DNA of 64,000 bases from Allorhizobium paknamense (GCF_030815125.1 NZ_JAUSWH010000012.1:94074-158073), one strand, 5' to 3'. Positions 1-8,813 are shown, counted from the first letter of the stretch. The notes: a model not told the origin generated them from the sequence alone. Numbers and translations: made by a program.

Positions 1-730
1 ACTGGGCATTGTCCCATCCGGAGACGATGCCCTTGTTTCAAATCAGGAAAACTCCATGCGCCTTCTCTAAAGTATGTAGGTTGCAAACCTGTTAACATCC
101 TCTCCCATAGGTTATATTAGCGAAGAACATCTAAAAGATTATTTACATCCCTTCAATTTTATGGGTTTTTCTGCTTTCGCGGATTTGTTCCGCGAAATCT
201 CTCTGAAGTGACTTTATCGTTAATCAAGCGTTTAAGTCGTGCACGCACTCATTTCATGCATCCGATGCGTGTATATCTACACATACTTCGTTTATTCGCT
301 ATTCATCCTAAGTGAATCTATTTTTAGATGATATTTCATTAATATGATTGTAATGTTTGATTTCAGGCAGTTTTATCTCCTTAGAGGCTCTCTTCTCTCG
401 ATTTTTAGAAGATATATATTCTAAATGCGTTGAATATTCTGAACGCGACAGCGCGCTTAAGGTGTGTCAGGTTGTATTCTAAAGAACACTTGCGGATGAA
501 AAAATGTCACGGCATGTTGCTGCGCTTTTTCGCGCAGCAAAAGCAAAAGAGGGAAGCGTTCTTCGTGATCATAAAAAAAAGCGCACCGCTCTTTGCGATG
601 CACTTTTGAAAAAAAAGGGATAGAGATATTACAGCGCCGTGCGCCATACATGGCGCACAAAGGTTCGCTGTAACGCTTTAAATATGCAGTAGGTCCGGTT
701 CCTCAAGCTGAAAAGCCGGAGATGCCCGGT
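1..730. other. Gene-free AT-rich stretch
   Basis: I see no convincing gene here. Reading frames are short and lack codon structure or recognisable motifs. The first 450 bases are far more AT-rich than the rest of the window, which suits a regulatory region for a gene left of the window or an island remnant. A repeat-B element occupies about 629-690, directly downstream of rpoH, which reads leftwards. Confidence 0.5.
629..690. repeat. Repeat B copy 1 (palindromic element)
   Basis: Starts with the family core ACAGCGCCGTGCGCC followed by an inverted GGCGCAC arm, then a degenerate GCTGTAACGCTTTAAA-TATGCAG tail. The same core recurs at 9631, 13879, 23883, 45688, 52869 and 58643. The distal arm is damaged in this copy. 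It lies just past the end of rpoH. Confidence 0.75.
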
Positions 731-1633
731 TCAGGCCTCCACCATTCTCAGGGCCTTGGCGCGCTCCAGGGCATCCTTCTGCACGGCGTCCTGAACCTTT
801 TCAAAAGCCCGGACCTCGATCTGCCGCACACGCTCGCGGCTGATGTCGAATTCGGCAGAGAGTTCTTCCAGCGTCACCGGGTCTTCCGCCAGACGGCGGG
901 CCTCGAAGATGCGTCGTTCGCGCTCGTTCAGCACGCCCATGGCGCGGGAGAGCATGTTGCGGCGGGTCTCAAGCTCATCCTGTTCGATCAGAATGTCTTC
1001 CTGGCTGTCATGATCGTCCACCAGCCAGTCCTGCCATTGGCCGGATTCGCCTTCGCTGGCGCGCAGCGGCGCATTCAGCGACGCGTCGCCGGACAGGCGG
1101 CGGTTCATGGAAACCACTTCTTCTTCCGAAACATTCAGCTTGGTGGCGATTTCCTTCACCTGTTCCGGCTTCAGGTCGCCTTCGTCGATGGCCTGGATAC
1201 GGCCCTTGAGACGCCGCAGGTTGAAGAACAGCCGCTTCTGATTGGCGGTGGTGCCCATTTTCACCAGCGACCAGGAGCGCAGGATATATTCCTGGATCGA
1301 GGCCTTGATCCACCACATGGCATAGGTGGCCAGACGAAAACCGCGCTCGGGATCGAATTTCTTGACGGCCTGCATCAGGCCCACATTGCCTTCGGAGACC
1401 ACTTCGCCGATCGGCAGGCCATAGCCGCGATAGCCCATGGCGATCTTGGCCACGAGACGCAGATGGCTCGTCACCAGCCTGTGCGCGGCATCACGGTCGC
1501 CGTGCTCGGCATAGCGCTTGGCCAGCATGTATTCTTCCTGCGGTTCCAGCATCGGGAACTTGCGGATTTCGTCGAGATAGCGGTTCAGACCGGCTTCGCC
1601 GGCAGTAATCGTAGGCAAGGTATTCCGGGCCAT
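731..1633 (-). CDS. rpoH: RNA polymerase heat-shock sigma factor RpoH (sigma-32)
   Basis: Alternative sigma factor that directs RNA polymerase to heat-shock promoters. The 300-residue protein has sigma region 2 (DLR-type core with ATYAMWWIKASIQEYILRSW near residues 105-125), the RpoH box QKRLFFNLR that separates RpoH from other sigma-70 proteins, and region 4 ending in a helix-turn-helix (ISRERVRQIEVRAFEKVQ). Length is normal for the family. It is transcribed leftwards, away from nothing recognisable, and follows the rluD-type gene on the same strand after a 207-base gap. A sigma-70-like promoter is visible upstream (1717-1745). Rhizobia often carry more than one rpoH; this copy cannot be ranked from the sequence alone. 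Confidence 0.96.
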   Translation of the reverse strand: MARNTLPTITAGEAGLNRYLDEIRKFPMLEPQEEYMLAKRYAEHGDRDAAHRLVTSHLRLVAKIAMGYRGYGLPIGEVVSEGNVGLMQAVKKFDPERGFRLATYAMWWIKASIQEYILRSWSLVKMGTTANQKRLFFNLRRLKGRIQAIDEGDLKPEQVKEIATKLNVSEEEVVSMNRRLSGDASLNAPLRASEGESGQWQDWLVDDHDSQEDILIEQDELETRRNMLSRAMGVLNERERRIFEARRLAEDPVTLEELSAEFDISRERVRQIEVRAFEKVQDAVQKDALERAKALRMVEA

Positions 1634-1716
1634 AGAGCACCCCTTTCTTCACGAACTTCCCAAAACCGGGCAAGTCCCCTCCTGTGGATCTCATGATCCC
1701 ACACGAGTCCGGGTCA

Positions 1717-1745
1717 AAGATAAGAATGATGAAGACGCGATTCAA
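1717..1745 (-). promoter_or_regulatory. Candidate rpoH promoter
   Basis: On the minus strand TTGAAT is separated by 17 bases from TATCTT, about 84 bases before the rpoH ATG. The overlapping CTTGAA also resembles the -35 of RpoH-dependent promoters, so autoregulation is possible. This is pattern matching only. Confidence 0.35.
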
Positions 1746-1840
1746 GCCTCACAGGCTTTGTGAAAGCCGTGGTTTTTGGCTGTCGGCGCGCGACCGCTGG
1801 CGTCTTATGGGCTATAACCCTTAAACCCCTCTCCGGTTCC

Positions 1841-2866
1841 TCAGATCGCCCTTAGCGCTTCCAGCATCTCTTCCAGATCCTCCGGCAGGGGGGCCTCGAA
1901 ATGCATCACCTCTTCGGTGGCCGGATGTTCGAAGGCCAGAAGATAGGCGTGCAGCGCCTGCCGGTGAAAGCCGTTGACGAGGCCGCGGGCCGGTTCCGGC
2001 AGCAGATTGGCCTTGGTCTTGAAGGAACCGCCATATTCCGGATCGCCGATCAGCGGATGGCCGATATGGGCCATGTGGACGCGGATCTGGTGGGTGCGGC
2101 CCGTCTCCAGCCGGCATTCCACCAGCGAGGCAAGGCAGGTGGCGTCCGGCTTTTCGCCATAGCGCTCCAGCACTTCGTAATGGGTGATCGCCTCGCGGGC
2201 ATCGGCGCTGTCGTCACGCTTCACGGCACGGCGGGTACGGTCGGCAGCGCGGCCCAAGGCGGCATCGATGGTGCCCGCCAGACTGCGCGGGCGCCCCCAC
2301 ACCACGGCCTGATAGGCGCGCTCCAACGGGCCGCTGCGGCCATGATCGGCAAATTGCGCCGCCAGATGCCGATGGGCATTGTCGTTTTTCGCCACCACCA
2401 TCACGCCGGAAGTGTCCTTGTCCAGCCGGTGGACGATGCCGGGACGGCGCACGCCGCCAATGCCGGAAAGGCTCATGCCGCAATGATGGATCAGCGCGTT
2501 GACCAGCGTGCCGGTCCAGTTTCCGGCGCCTGGATGCACGACGAGACCGGCAGGCTTGGCAATGACAATGAGATCGTCATCCTCATAAAGCACGTCGAGG
2601 GGAATATCCTCGCCCTGCGGCTCGGCATCCTCGGGCTCCGGCAGGGCAATCACCACGCTGTCGCCGGGCCTGATCTTGCGCTTCGGCTCACTTACCGCTT
2701 TGCCGTTCACCTCGACCGCGCCCTGTTCGATCAGCGCCTTGATGCGATTGCGGGAAAATTCACCCTGCAGCGCCTCCGCAAGCCAGGCATCCAGCCGGCC
2801 TTCGGCATCGTCACCGGCAATCAGCTCTTTCCTTGCATCCTCGGCTTGGTTAAAGGGATCGGTCAT
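1841..2866 (-). CDS. rluD: RluD-type 23S rRNA pseudouridine synthase
   Basis: Isomerises uridines in RNA, in RluD's case in helix 69 of 23S rRNA. An S4 RNA-binding domain (about residues 24-76, RNRIKALIEQGAVEVNGK) precedes the RluA-family catalytic domain with the signature HRLDKDTSG; the catalytic aspartate is D149. I chose the ATG at 2866, which has GGAC upstream; a GTG at 2893 in the same frame has no good ribosome site. It is divergent from the membrane-protein gene at 2917. The RluD/RpoH neighbourhood is common in alphaproteobacteria. The exact target nucleotide cannot be read from sequence, so an RluA or RluC specificity remains possible. Confidence 0.9.
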   Translation of the reverse strand: MTDPFNQAEDARKELIAGDDAEGRLDAWLAEALQGEFSRNRIKALIEQGAVEVNGKAVSEPKRKIRPGDSVVIALPEPEDAEPQGEDIPLDVLYEDDDLIVIAKPAGLVVHPGAGNWTGTLVNALIHHCGMSLSGIGGVRRPGIVHRLDKDTSGVMVVAKNDNAHRHLAAQFADHGRSGPLERAYQAVVWGRPRSLAGTIDAALGRAADRTRRAVKRDDSADAREAITHYEVLERYGEKPDATCLASLVECRLETGRTHQIRVHMAHIGHPLIGDPEYGGSFKTKANLLPEPARGLVNGFHRQALHAYLLAFEHPATEEVMHFEAPLPEDLEEMLEALRAI

Positions 2867-2916
2867 TGTGTCAAAGTCCTGCCTGTCAGTCACGCCGGGG
2901 AAAGGTTGAGGTTTCG

Positions 2917-3309
2917 ATGAGTCAGATTGAAACGGAAGAACAGGAAGAGAAGCCCCTCGATCCGGCTTTCGAGCATGTGCGCCGGAAAATGGTGATCCTG
3001 CAGCTCGTTTCGGTCGGCCTGATCTTGTTTTGCCTTATGCTTGTCCTGGGCGCGGTTGTCTACAAGGTTATGCAGACGAAAGCCGCAAGCCCCGCCGCAC
3101 AACCGGCGGCAGCACTTTCCGTGCCATCCGACCAGCCGCTGGCCCGCACCGCCACGCTTCCCGAGGGCTTTACGGTGACCTCCACGGCGCTGTCCGGCAG
3201 TCAGGTGCTGTTCTATGGCAAGACGGCGGATGGCAAGGCAAAGGCCTTCATCTTCGATGCCGCGTCGGGCCGCTTCGTTTCGGACATCGCGGTCGAGGGG
3301 GCGCGGTGA
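2917..3309 (+). CDS. Small single-pass membrane protein (possibly DUF6476)
   Basis: A 130-residue protein with an acidic N-terminal tail (SQIETEEQEEKPLDPAFEH), one membrane segment at about residues 29-51 (LQLVSVGLILFCLMLVLG) and an Ala/Pro-rich linker before a small C-terminal domain. I recall proteins of this shape beside rluD in alphaproteobacteria, sometimes labelled DUF6476, but I cannot confirm the family here. I chose the ATG at 2917; upstream in-frame codons run into the divergent gene. Its stop overlaps the GTG start of the methyltransferase gene (GTGA), so the two are probably translationally coupled. No function is assigned. Confidence 0.75.
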   Translation: MSQIETEEQEEKPLDPAFEHVRRKMVILQLVSVGLILFCLMLVLGAVVYKVMQTKAASPAAQPAAALSVPSDQPLARTATLPEGFTVTSTALSGSQVLFYGKTADGKAKAFIFDAASGRFVSDIAVEGAR

Positions 3310-4130
3310 CGCACAGCCTGCGGATCACCGATCCGGACGATCCCCGTATCGCCGCCTTCCGCCAGATCCGCGAGCGCGATCTGGTGGGGCGGGAGGGCCG
3401 CTTCATTGCTGAAGGCACGGTGGTGCTCAGGCTTTTGCTGGCCGCCCACCGGGCAGGGCAGGGGATTCGGGCCGAAAAACTGCTGCTGCTGGAAAATCGT
3501 CTTGCCGGGCTGGAAAGCCTGCTGGCGGATCTGCCGGAGGAGATCGAGGTCTATACCGCCAGCCAGCCGGTTCTGGATGCTGTGGCGGGTTTTCACCTGC
3601 ATCGCGGCGTGCTGGGCCTCGGGCGGCGCGAGGCGGTGCCTTCCTTTGAAGATATGCTGGCGGAGCTTCCGGCGCGTGCCCTGATCCTCGTGGGCTGCGG
3701 CATTTCCAATCATGACAATGTCGGCGCCATGTTCCGCAATGCCGCAGCCTTCGAAGCCGATGCCGTGCTGCTGGACGAGACCTCCTGCGATCCGTTTTAC
3801 CGCAAGGCGCTGCGGGTCTCTGTCGGCTCCGTGCTGGCGGTGCCGCATCTGCGGCAGGGAGAGAGTGGGCAATTGCTGCGGCGGCTTGATGAAGAAGGCT
3901 TCCAGATCCTGCCGCTCAGCCCTTCCGGCACGGTTGAAATCGGTGATATCCAGCCGGCGTGGCGGGTGGCGCTGGTGGTGGGCACCGAAGGCGAGGGCTT
4001 GCCAGCGGATATCCTCTCACGCTTCCAGCCGGTGCGCATCGCGCAATCCTCCCGGCTGGACAGTCTCAATCTCGGCACCGCCAGCGGCATTGCGCTCCAC
4101 GCCATCGCCCGGGGCATGGGCAAGGTTTAG
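3306..4130 (+). CDS. SpoU/TrmH-family RNA 2'-O-methyltransferase
   Basis: SAM-dependent ribose methyltransferase of the knotted SPOUT fold, acting on tRNA or rRNA. The 274-residue product has all three SpoU motifs: NHDNVGAMFRNA (motif 1), LVVGTEGEGLP (motif 2) and SLNLGTASGIALHAI (motif 3), preceded by a substrate-binding N-terminal domain. The GTG start at 3306 overlaps the previous stop, and no other start fits as well. The stop is the TAG at the TAGAGC edge of repeat A copy 1, so the repeat abuts the coding end. Substrate is unknown; TrmH, RlmB and TsnR types share these motifs. Confidence 0.9.
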   Translation: MTHSLRITDPDDPRIAAFRQIRERDLVGREGRFIAEGTVVLRLLLAAHRAGQGIRAEKLLLLENRLAGLESLLADLPEEIEVYTASQPVLDAVAGFHLHRGVLGLGRREAVPSFEDMLAELPARALILVGCGISNHDNVGAMFRNAAAFEADAVLLDETSCDPFYRKALRVSVGSVLAVPHLRQGESGQLLRRLDEEGFQILPLSPSGTVEIGDIQPAWRVALVVGTEGEGLPADILSRFQPVRIAQSSRLDSLNLGTASGIALHAIARGMGKV

Positions 4131-4235
4131 AGCATTTACAGGAAAAGTGGGAACCGGTTTTCCGTCTGGAAATGCGTAAAAACAAGAGCATTGTCCCGAG
4201 AAAAGTGGGAGCCGGTTTTCCCTCCGGAAATGCGT
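4129..4235. repeat. Repeat A copy 1
   Basis: Two tandem modules of the family motif: GAGCATT, then AAAAGTGGGA(A/G)CCGGTTTTCC and (T/C)GGAAATGCG. Here the GAG...CTC variable hairpin is replaced by a second copy of the conserved module. Its first bases (TAGAGC) contain the stop codon of the methyltransferase gene. Confidence 0.85.
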
Positions 4236-4253
4236 GGGGTAAAGACTATAAAC

Positions 4254-5285
4254 TCACATTTCAGGCTGCGGCTTGAAAAGATCGGGCGCAAGGCGCTTCA
4301 GCCGTTTCATCACTTCACTGTCACCCTGATCGGCGGCCTTCGCGACCAGCGGCTGGAGCGGACCTTCCTCGCCTTCCTGCCGGGCGGTGATTACCACCAT
4401 CTTGGCGGCGATATCGGCGATTTCCGCGCGTAGCGCCTCATCGCCATCGGCGGTTTTCGCCTTTTGCAGCCGTTCGATCAGCGCCAGATTCTGTAGCCGT
4501 ACTTCCTCGGTTAGCGCGGCAATCTCCTTCTCGGGAGAGGTCTTTGCAGGGGGCATGCCGGCCATCACCGTCTCCTTTTTTGTGCCGCCGGGGGTGGCGT
4601 TCAGCTTTTCCAGCCGCTCTTCCAGCCGCAACCGCCGGTCTTCTTCCTGCAAGAGCCGCTGCTCTGCCTTTTGCGCGCGGGAAACCGCAGCCTGGGTCTC
4701 GTCACGCTGTTTGTCGCGCTCGTCCCGCATGGCGGTGACGCGCAAACGAAAATCTTCGATCTGGGTGTCGCGGGAGGCAAGGCTGCGCTTCAGCTGCTGC
4801 TTTTCTTCCTCCGCTGCCGAAAGCCGCTGGGTCAGCGCCTCTATTTCCAGATCGCGCGCCGCAATGCTGGATTCGCTGCGCTCCAGCACGGCCTTCATCT
4901 GCTCGGCATGGCGGGCCGCCTCGCGCAGTTCTGCGCGCAATTGCCCGGCTTCCTTGCTCATGGCGCCGATCTGTTCCTTCAGTACATTTTCATTGGCTAG
5001 CGCCCGGCGCATCTCGGCATCTGCCTGGTCTGCCGTCACCTTCAAGGCGACCTGGTAATCGCGCTCGCGCTTCAGCTCATGGGCCAGCCGGGCATTTTCA
5101 GCGGCATAGACGGCGCGCACCATATCCTTTTGCGCGCGCACCTCATCCGCGCCCAAGGGTGCGGTCGCCCTCAGGCGGTTTTCCGTGTAGAGCACGACGC
5201 GACGGTGAATGGCCGGACTGATCAGCGCAACCAGCAGCACCGCAGCGAAAAAACCCAGAGCAAACAACAGGGCATATTCAATCAC
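4254..5285 (-). CDS. Membrane-anchored coiled-coil protein of unknown function
   Basis: 343 residues with one N-terminal membrane segment (about residues 4-25, YALLFALGFFAAVLLVALIS). The rest of the first 220 residues is almost entirely heptad-rich, charged coiled coil (KRERDYQVALKVTADQADA and following), with a more variable linker and a helical C-terminal part. This shape suits a cytoplasmic rod tethered to the inner membrane. I do not recognise a named family. It reads leftwards between two repeats (A copy 1 and C copy 1) and lies downstream of eipA on the same strand. A structural or division-related role is only a guess. Confidence 0.8.
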   Translation of the reverse strand: MIEYALLFALGFFAAVLLVALISPAIHRRVVLYTENRLRATAPLGADEVRAQKDMVRAVYAAENARLAHELKRERDYQVALKVTADQADAEMRRALANENVLKEQIGAMSKEAGQLRAELREAARHAEQMKAVLERSESSIAARDLEIEALTQRLSAAEEEKQQLKRSLASRDTQIEDFRLRVTAMRDERDKQRDETQAAVSRAQKAEQRLLQEEDRRLRLEERLEKLNATPGGTKKETVMAGMPPAKTSPEKEIAALTEEVRLQNLALIERLQKAKTADGDEALRAEIADIAAKMVVITARQEGEEGPLQPLVAKAADQGDSEVMKRLKRLAPDLFKPQPEM

Positions 5286-5319
5286 AGCAGGCTACTTTCT
5301 TGCCTTTGGAGCCGTCTCA

Positions 5320-5396
5320 TACCAAGGCATCGAAGATGCTAACGCATCCTCGCCTCGAAAGGGGAATACGAACTCATTTTCAATGACTCTTCGTAT
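5320..5396. repeat. Repeat C copy 1 (internally deleted)
   Basis: Carries the two ends of repeat C, ACCAAGGC-TCGAAGATGCT-ACGCATCCTCGCC and the AATACGA-CATTTTCAATGACTCTTCGTAT hairpin, but lacks the middle TTCGAATATCTCAAATGC / GAGATATTCGAAAA hairpin found at 27010, 33957 and 39700. Its right end touches the eipA stop codon. Confidence 0.75.
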
Positions 5397-5989
5397 CAGA
5401 AGGGGTTCCAGGTCGAATTCTGTGTCAGCTTCAGATAGCCGACATTGACACCAAGACGGGCACCGACGCCGGTGCGGATCGGCACGATCAGCTGGTTATT
5501 GTTTTTCAGCACGGTCATGCCGACACCGGCCACCACATAGGCCGAACCGCTAACGCCGCCGAAGCGGGTGTAGAGCCGATCGACGCTGGGCAGATTATAG
5601 ACCAGCATCATGGTGCGGGACCCGTTGCCGCCGTAATCGAGGCCCAGCGACGGACCCTGCCAGAAGACCGGATGCTGACCGGCATTCTTGGTGTAAAGCG
5701 TGCCTTCGCCATAGGTCAGCCCGGCAATCAAGGCGCCGGAACCGTCCTGGCCGAGAATATAGCCATTGGGAAGGCCATATTGCGAAAAGGCCCGCTCGAT
5801 CACCTTGGCCAATGCGCCGCTGGTGGAACCGAAGAAGGAATGGCCGGCATCCACGACTTCCTGCATGGTATATTGGTCGCCCTGGGCGTGTGCCTCGGTG
5901 GATGCAACGCCAAGCGCAAACGGAACCAGCGCAAGTGCTGCGGCCACAAGCCAGGTGTGCATGACGTGCCGAATCTTGAAAAAGCCCAT
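5396..5989 (-). CDS. eipA: EipA-family periplasmic envelope-integrity protein (DUF1134)
   Basis: 197 residues with a signal peptide (MGFFKIRHVMHTWLVAAALA, cleavage near AHAQ) and the DUF1134 core (QEVVDAGHSFFGSTSGALAKV, LIAGLTYGEGTLY, GPSLGLDYGGNG). The Brucella family member EipA is a small periplasmic beta-barrel needed for envelope stress resistance, and its transcription is reported to depend on CtrA. I chose the ATG at 5989, preceded by GAGGAAG; the longer frame upstream lacks a ribosome site. It is divergent from chpT, and the shared intergenic region has a CtrA-like half match (6060-6075). Confidence 0.88.
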   Translation of the reverse strand: MGFFKIRHVMHTWLVAAALALVPFALGVASTEAHAQGDQYTMQEVVDAGHSFFGSTSGALAKVIERAFSQYGLPNGYILGQDGSGALIAGLTYGEGTLYTKNAGQHPVFWQGPSLGLDYGGNGSRTMMLVYNLPSVDRLYTRFGGVSGSAYVVAGVGMTVLKNNNQLIVPIRTGVGARLGVNVGYLKLTQNSTWNPF

Positions 5990-6059
5990 GGCTTCCTCCC
6001 CGGTATAGGAACTGTCTGAACCGCTATTTTCGGTCCTGAAGCATCTTGATGCTATCGTC

Positions 6060-6075
6060 TTAACAATCGGTTTAC
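6060..6075. promoter_or_regulatory. CtrA-like site between eipA and chpT
   Basis: TTAA-CAATCGG-TTTAC matches the CtrA consensus TTAA-N7-TTAAC at all but one base. It lies 71 bases before the eipA ATG and 181 bases before chpT, so it could serve either. Direct CtrA control of eipA has been described in Brucella. Confidence 0.45.
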
Positions 6076-6255
6076 CAAATATGGTGTCTTTATGGCGATA
6101 ACCTTTGGGATTTTGCCGGTTTTGCCGCAACGGTAAGATCGACAGAGCATGAACAGCGCAGTTCCGGAAACGGGATATCCGTTGAACTGTGAGAAAGAAA
6201 AACGGTGTTTTATCTGGCTTGAGCCAGGGCAACGCCTGCCGTCGAGGAGAATTCG

Positions 6256-6900
6256 ATGCTGAAGAACCCGAATCTGACGCTGGCCGGGCCGGATCTGGCC
6301 GCACTCCTGTGCAGCCGCGTGTGCCATGACGTCATCTCCCCGGTGGGGGCCATCACCAATGGTCTGGAACTGCTCGACGAGGGCGGGGCGGACGAAGATG
6401 CGATGGAACTGATCCGCGCCAGCGCCTTGAACGCTTCCGTGCGGCTGAAATTTGCCCGGCTGGCCTTCGGGGCCTCGGGCTCCGTCGGGGCATCCATCGA
6501 CACCGGTGAGGCGGAAAAGGCCGCGCGGGATTTCGCTGCCGCCGAAAAGAAAACCGAAATCACCTGGACAGGCCCACGCGCCATCATTGCCAAGAACCGG
6601 GTGAAGATGCTGCTCAACCTGTTTCTGGTAGCCTATGGCGCCATTCCGCGCGGCGGTTCGCTGGATGTCACGCTGGAAAATCCTGAAACGGATGCGCGCT
6701 TCACCATCACGGTCAAGGGCCGCCTCCTGCGGGTGCCGCCGAAATTCGCGGAAATCTGCGAAGGCCGTCTGGAGGAAGCCGTCGATGCCCACTCGATCCA
6801 GCCCTATTACACCGTGCTTCTGGCCGATGAAGCGGGTATGGAGCTGAAATACACGGTCGGCGAGGGCGAAATCACCTTCACGGCCGAGACTGTGGCCTGA
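6256..6900 (+). CDS. chpT: Histidine phosphotransferase ChpT
   Basis: Relays phosphate from the hybrid kinase CckA to CtrA and CpdR, thereby controlling cell-cycle progression. The 214-residue protein has the diagnostic four-helix DHp-like hairpin with H24 in CSRVCHDVISPVGAITNGLE, then a degenerate ATPase-like domain that no longer needs ATP. The ATG at 6256 has GAGGAG upstream. It is followed by a single-domain receiver and faces ctrA, so the phosphorelay components cluster here. Length matches rhizobial ChpT. Confidence 0.95.
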   Translation: MLKNPNLTLAGPDLAALLCSRVCHDVISPVGAITNGLELLDEGGADEDAMELIRASALNASVRLKFARLAFGASGSVGASIDTGEAEKAARDFAAAEKKTEITWTGPRAIIAKNRVKMLLNLFLVAYGAIPRGGSLDVTLENPETDARFTITVKGRLLRVPPKFAEICEGRLEEAVDAHSIQPYYTVLLADEAGMELKYTVGEGEITFTAETVA

Positions 6901-7109
6901 ATTAATGAGCCGATTCGGGAAAATAAACCGGATCGGCTACTTTCCTGGGCGGGCGTAACCTTTCATTAGCCTCCCGCCTTTACTCTTTTTCCTGGAACTT
7001 TTTATTGGACGCAGTGGCTGGCACCGGACCTCGCCACACTCTTGTTTAAGCCATGTTCGAAACGAAGGGGATGCATGCTCCCCTTGGCCGTTGCAAAGGG
7101 GAGATCGAT

Positions 7110-7469
7110 ATGAAGCAGTTGATGATCGCTGACTCCTCCGATGTCATTCGCAAGGTGGGCCGCAAGATTCTTTCCGAACTGGGCTATGAGGTGATTGAAG
7201 CCGCCTCCGCCCGCGATGCACTGTTGCTCTGCGACAAGAAACTGCCCGATTTCATGATTGTCGATGCCGCACTGGACGGCGCCCTCGATCTCATCACCAA
7301 TGTCCGCTCCATCCCGGAAGGCAAGGCGGTGAAGATTTATTACTGCGTGATCGAGGCCGATCTGAAAACCATGATGCAGGGCAAGCGCGCCGGCGCCAAT
7401 GATTTCCTGCTGAAGCCTTTTGACCGCAAGATTCTCACCCAGACTTTCGCGGATCGCGCTGCGGCCTAA
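7110..7469 (+). CDS. Single-domain response regulator with a reduced acidic pocket
   Basis: 119-residue CheY-like receiver with no output domain. The phospho-acceptor is D52 (FMIVDAALDG) and the conserved lysine is in LLKPFD. The usual DD/ED pair near the N-terminus is reduced to D8-S9 (IADSSD), and the switch Thr/Ser region reads IYYCVIEAD, so magnesium binding and activation may be altered. I chose the ATG at 7110 with GGGGAGA before it; the longer frame from 7053 lacks support. It sits between chpT and ctrA. It does not read as a clear CpdR or DivK, which keep the acidic pair. A phosphate sink or adaptor in the ChpT-CtrA relay is a plausible inference. Confidence 0.85.
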   Translation: MKQLMIADSSDVIRKVGRKILSELGYEVIEAASARDALLLCDKKLPDFMIVDAALDGALDLITNVRSIPEGKAVKIYYCVIEADLKTMMQGKRAGANDFLLKPFDRKILTQTFADRAAA

Positions 7470-7618
7470 AAATCCTCCGCTTTTCTGGGGGCAACATTTC
7501 CGAATGCATGGATTTTTTCCGGATCATTGCCGTCATTCCGGGTGACTTGCACGGCTTGGCCGTGGATTGCCGAGGACTGTTCAATCCCACACGGCGTTTC
7601 CCGAAATTTTGGTCAAAA

Positions 7619-7641
7619 TAAAAGCCCCCGAAGGGGCTTTA
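7619..7641 (-). terminator. Intrinsic terminator of ctrA
   Basis: AAAGCCCC-CGAA-GGGGCTTT hairpin (7621-7640). Read leftwards it is followed by TATTTTG, so it terminates ctrA; it could also stop transcripts from the receiver gene. Confidence 0.8.
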
Positions 7642-7665
7642 AAAATGCGGGTGGAAGGCAACCGC

Positions 7666-8367
7666 TCAGGCTGTTTCCATATATTCGCTGCCGTCCGGCT
7701 CGCGTAGCACATAGCCACGGCCCCATACGGTTTCGATATAGTTGGCGCCACCGGCTGCGTTTGCAAGCTTCTTGCGCAGCTTGCAGATGAAGACGTCGAT
7801 GATCTTCAATTCCGGCTCGTCCATGCCACCATAAAGGTGGTTCAGGAACATTTCCTTGGTGAGCGTGGTGCCCTTGCGCAGCGAGAGCAGTTCCAGCATC
7901 TGATATTCCTTGCCGGTCAGGTGCACGCGCTGGCCGCCGACTTCCACCGTCTTGGCGTCCAGGTTGACCACCAGTTCACCGGTCACGATGATAGACTGCG
8001 CGTGACCCTTGGAGCGGCGGACGATGGCATGAATGCGGGCAACCAGCTCGTCCTTGTGGAACGGCTTTGTCATGTAATCGTCTGCGCCGAAGCCGAGGCC
8101 CCGGACCTTGTCCTCGATACCTGCCATGCCGGAGAGGATGAGGATCGGCGTTTTCACCTTGGACAGGCGCAAAGTCCGCAGCACTTCATAGCCCGACATG
8201 TCCGGCAGGTTCAGGTCGAGAAGGATGATGTCATAATCGTAAAGCTTGCCGAGATCGACGCCTTCCTCACCGAGATCGGTGGTGTAGACGTTGAAACTTT
8301 CGGACTTGAGCATCAGCTCGATGCTCTGCGCTGTGGCGCTGTCGTCTTCGATGAGTAGAACCCGCAT
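7666..8367 (-). CDS. ctrA: Cell-cycle master regulator CtrA
   Basis: OmpR-type response regulator that, when phosphorylated through CckA-ChpT, binds TTAA-N7-TTAA sites to control division, motility and replication genes. Receiver: E7/D8, D51 phospho-acceptor ([11 protein letters not shown]), K in [10 protein letters not shown]. The winged-helix C-terminal domain ([19 protein letters not shown] to [13 protein letters not shown]) is near identical to other alphaproteobacterial CtrA proteins. 233 residues, full length; the tail ends in YMETA. Divergent from fliJ, with a long shared regulatory region that contains six GANTC sites. Confidence 0.98.
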   Translation of the reverse strand: MRVLLIEDDSATAQSIELMLKSESFNVYTTDLGEEGVDLGKLYDYDIILLDLNLPDMSGYEVLRTLRLSKVKTPILILSGMAGIEDKVRGLGFGADDYMTKPFHKDELVARIHAIVRRSKGHAQSIIVTGELVVNLDAKTVEVGGQRVHLTGKEYQMLELLSLRKGTTLTKEMFLNHLYGGMDEPELKIIDVFICKLRKKLANAAGGANYIETVWGRGYVLREPDGSEYMETA

Positions 8368-8473
8368 AATTATCCCCTTTACCGCCGCCGAAAGGTCAAG
8401 ATTGGCCCCCTACGCGATACGGATCCAGTCGTTGCCTGATTTGAAGGCTGCCACCAAATGGTTAACAAATTCT

Positions 8474-8743
8474 GATTCACTCTGGCAAGGCGTATCGAAT
8501 TTATTAAGCAAGAAGGCCAGCCTCCTGATTCCTCTGTTATTTCCCCATCGCCACAGATGAATCGATCTGGGAGAAATCCCCCCTAAGCGATTCAATTGAC
8601 TCATCATTGTCACAGTCCTGAATTTTGGACCTTGGCATTTACCGACCCTTAAAAGATCTTCCTTATCATTAACGATGCCCGTAAACGAAAGGTTACCAAA
8701 GGTAGTTTTTTGTTAACGCCGCGAGATTTTTCGGGGCTGATTC
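8474..8743. promoter_or_regulatory. ctrA-fliJ regulatory region with a GANTC cluster
   Basis: GANTC, the target of the cell-cycle methylase CcrM, occurs at 8474, 8527, 8559, 8589, 8598 and 8739. Chance expectation in 270 bases is about one. In Caulobacter, CcrM methylation and GcrA control a ctrA promoter. TTAAC half sites are also present (8462, 8713), but none is a full CtrA box. The 446 bases between ctrA and fliJ hold no gene. Confidence 0.65.
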
Positions 8744-8813
8744 GTTGGAATGCCGCGGGCGATGTCGAAATCTGAGTGAAAGCGGGGCTGCTCGCCTCTC
8801 GGGAGTATTGCGT

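Noticed and set aside
457..660. 67-codon frame on the minus strand
   Set aside because: It runs into repeat B copy 1, has no ribosome site, and its composition is that of non-coding AT-rich DNA.
722..1696. Long plus-strand frame opposite rpoH
   Set aside because: It is the reverse-strand shadow of rpoH in GC-rich DNA; the minus strand carries all sigma-factor motifs.
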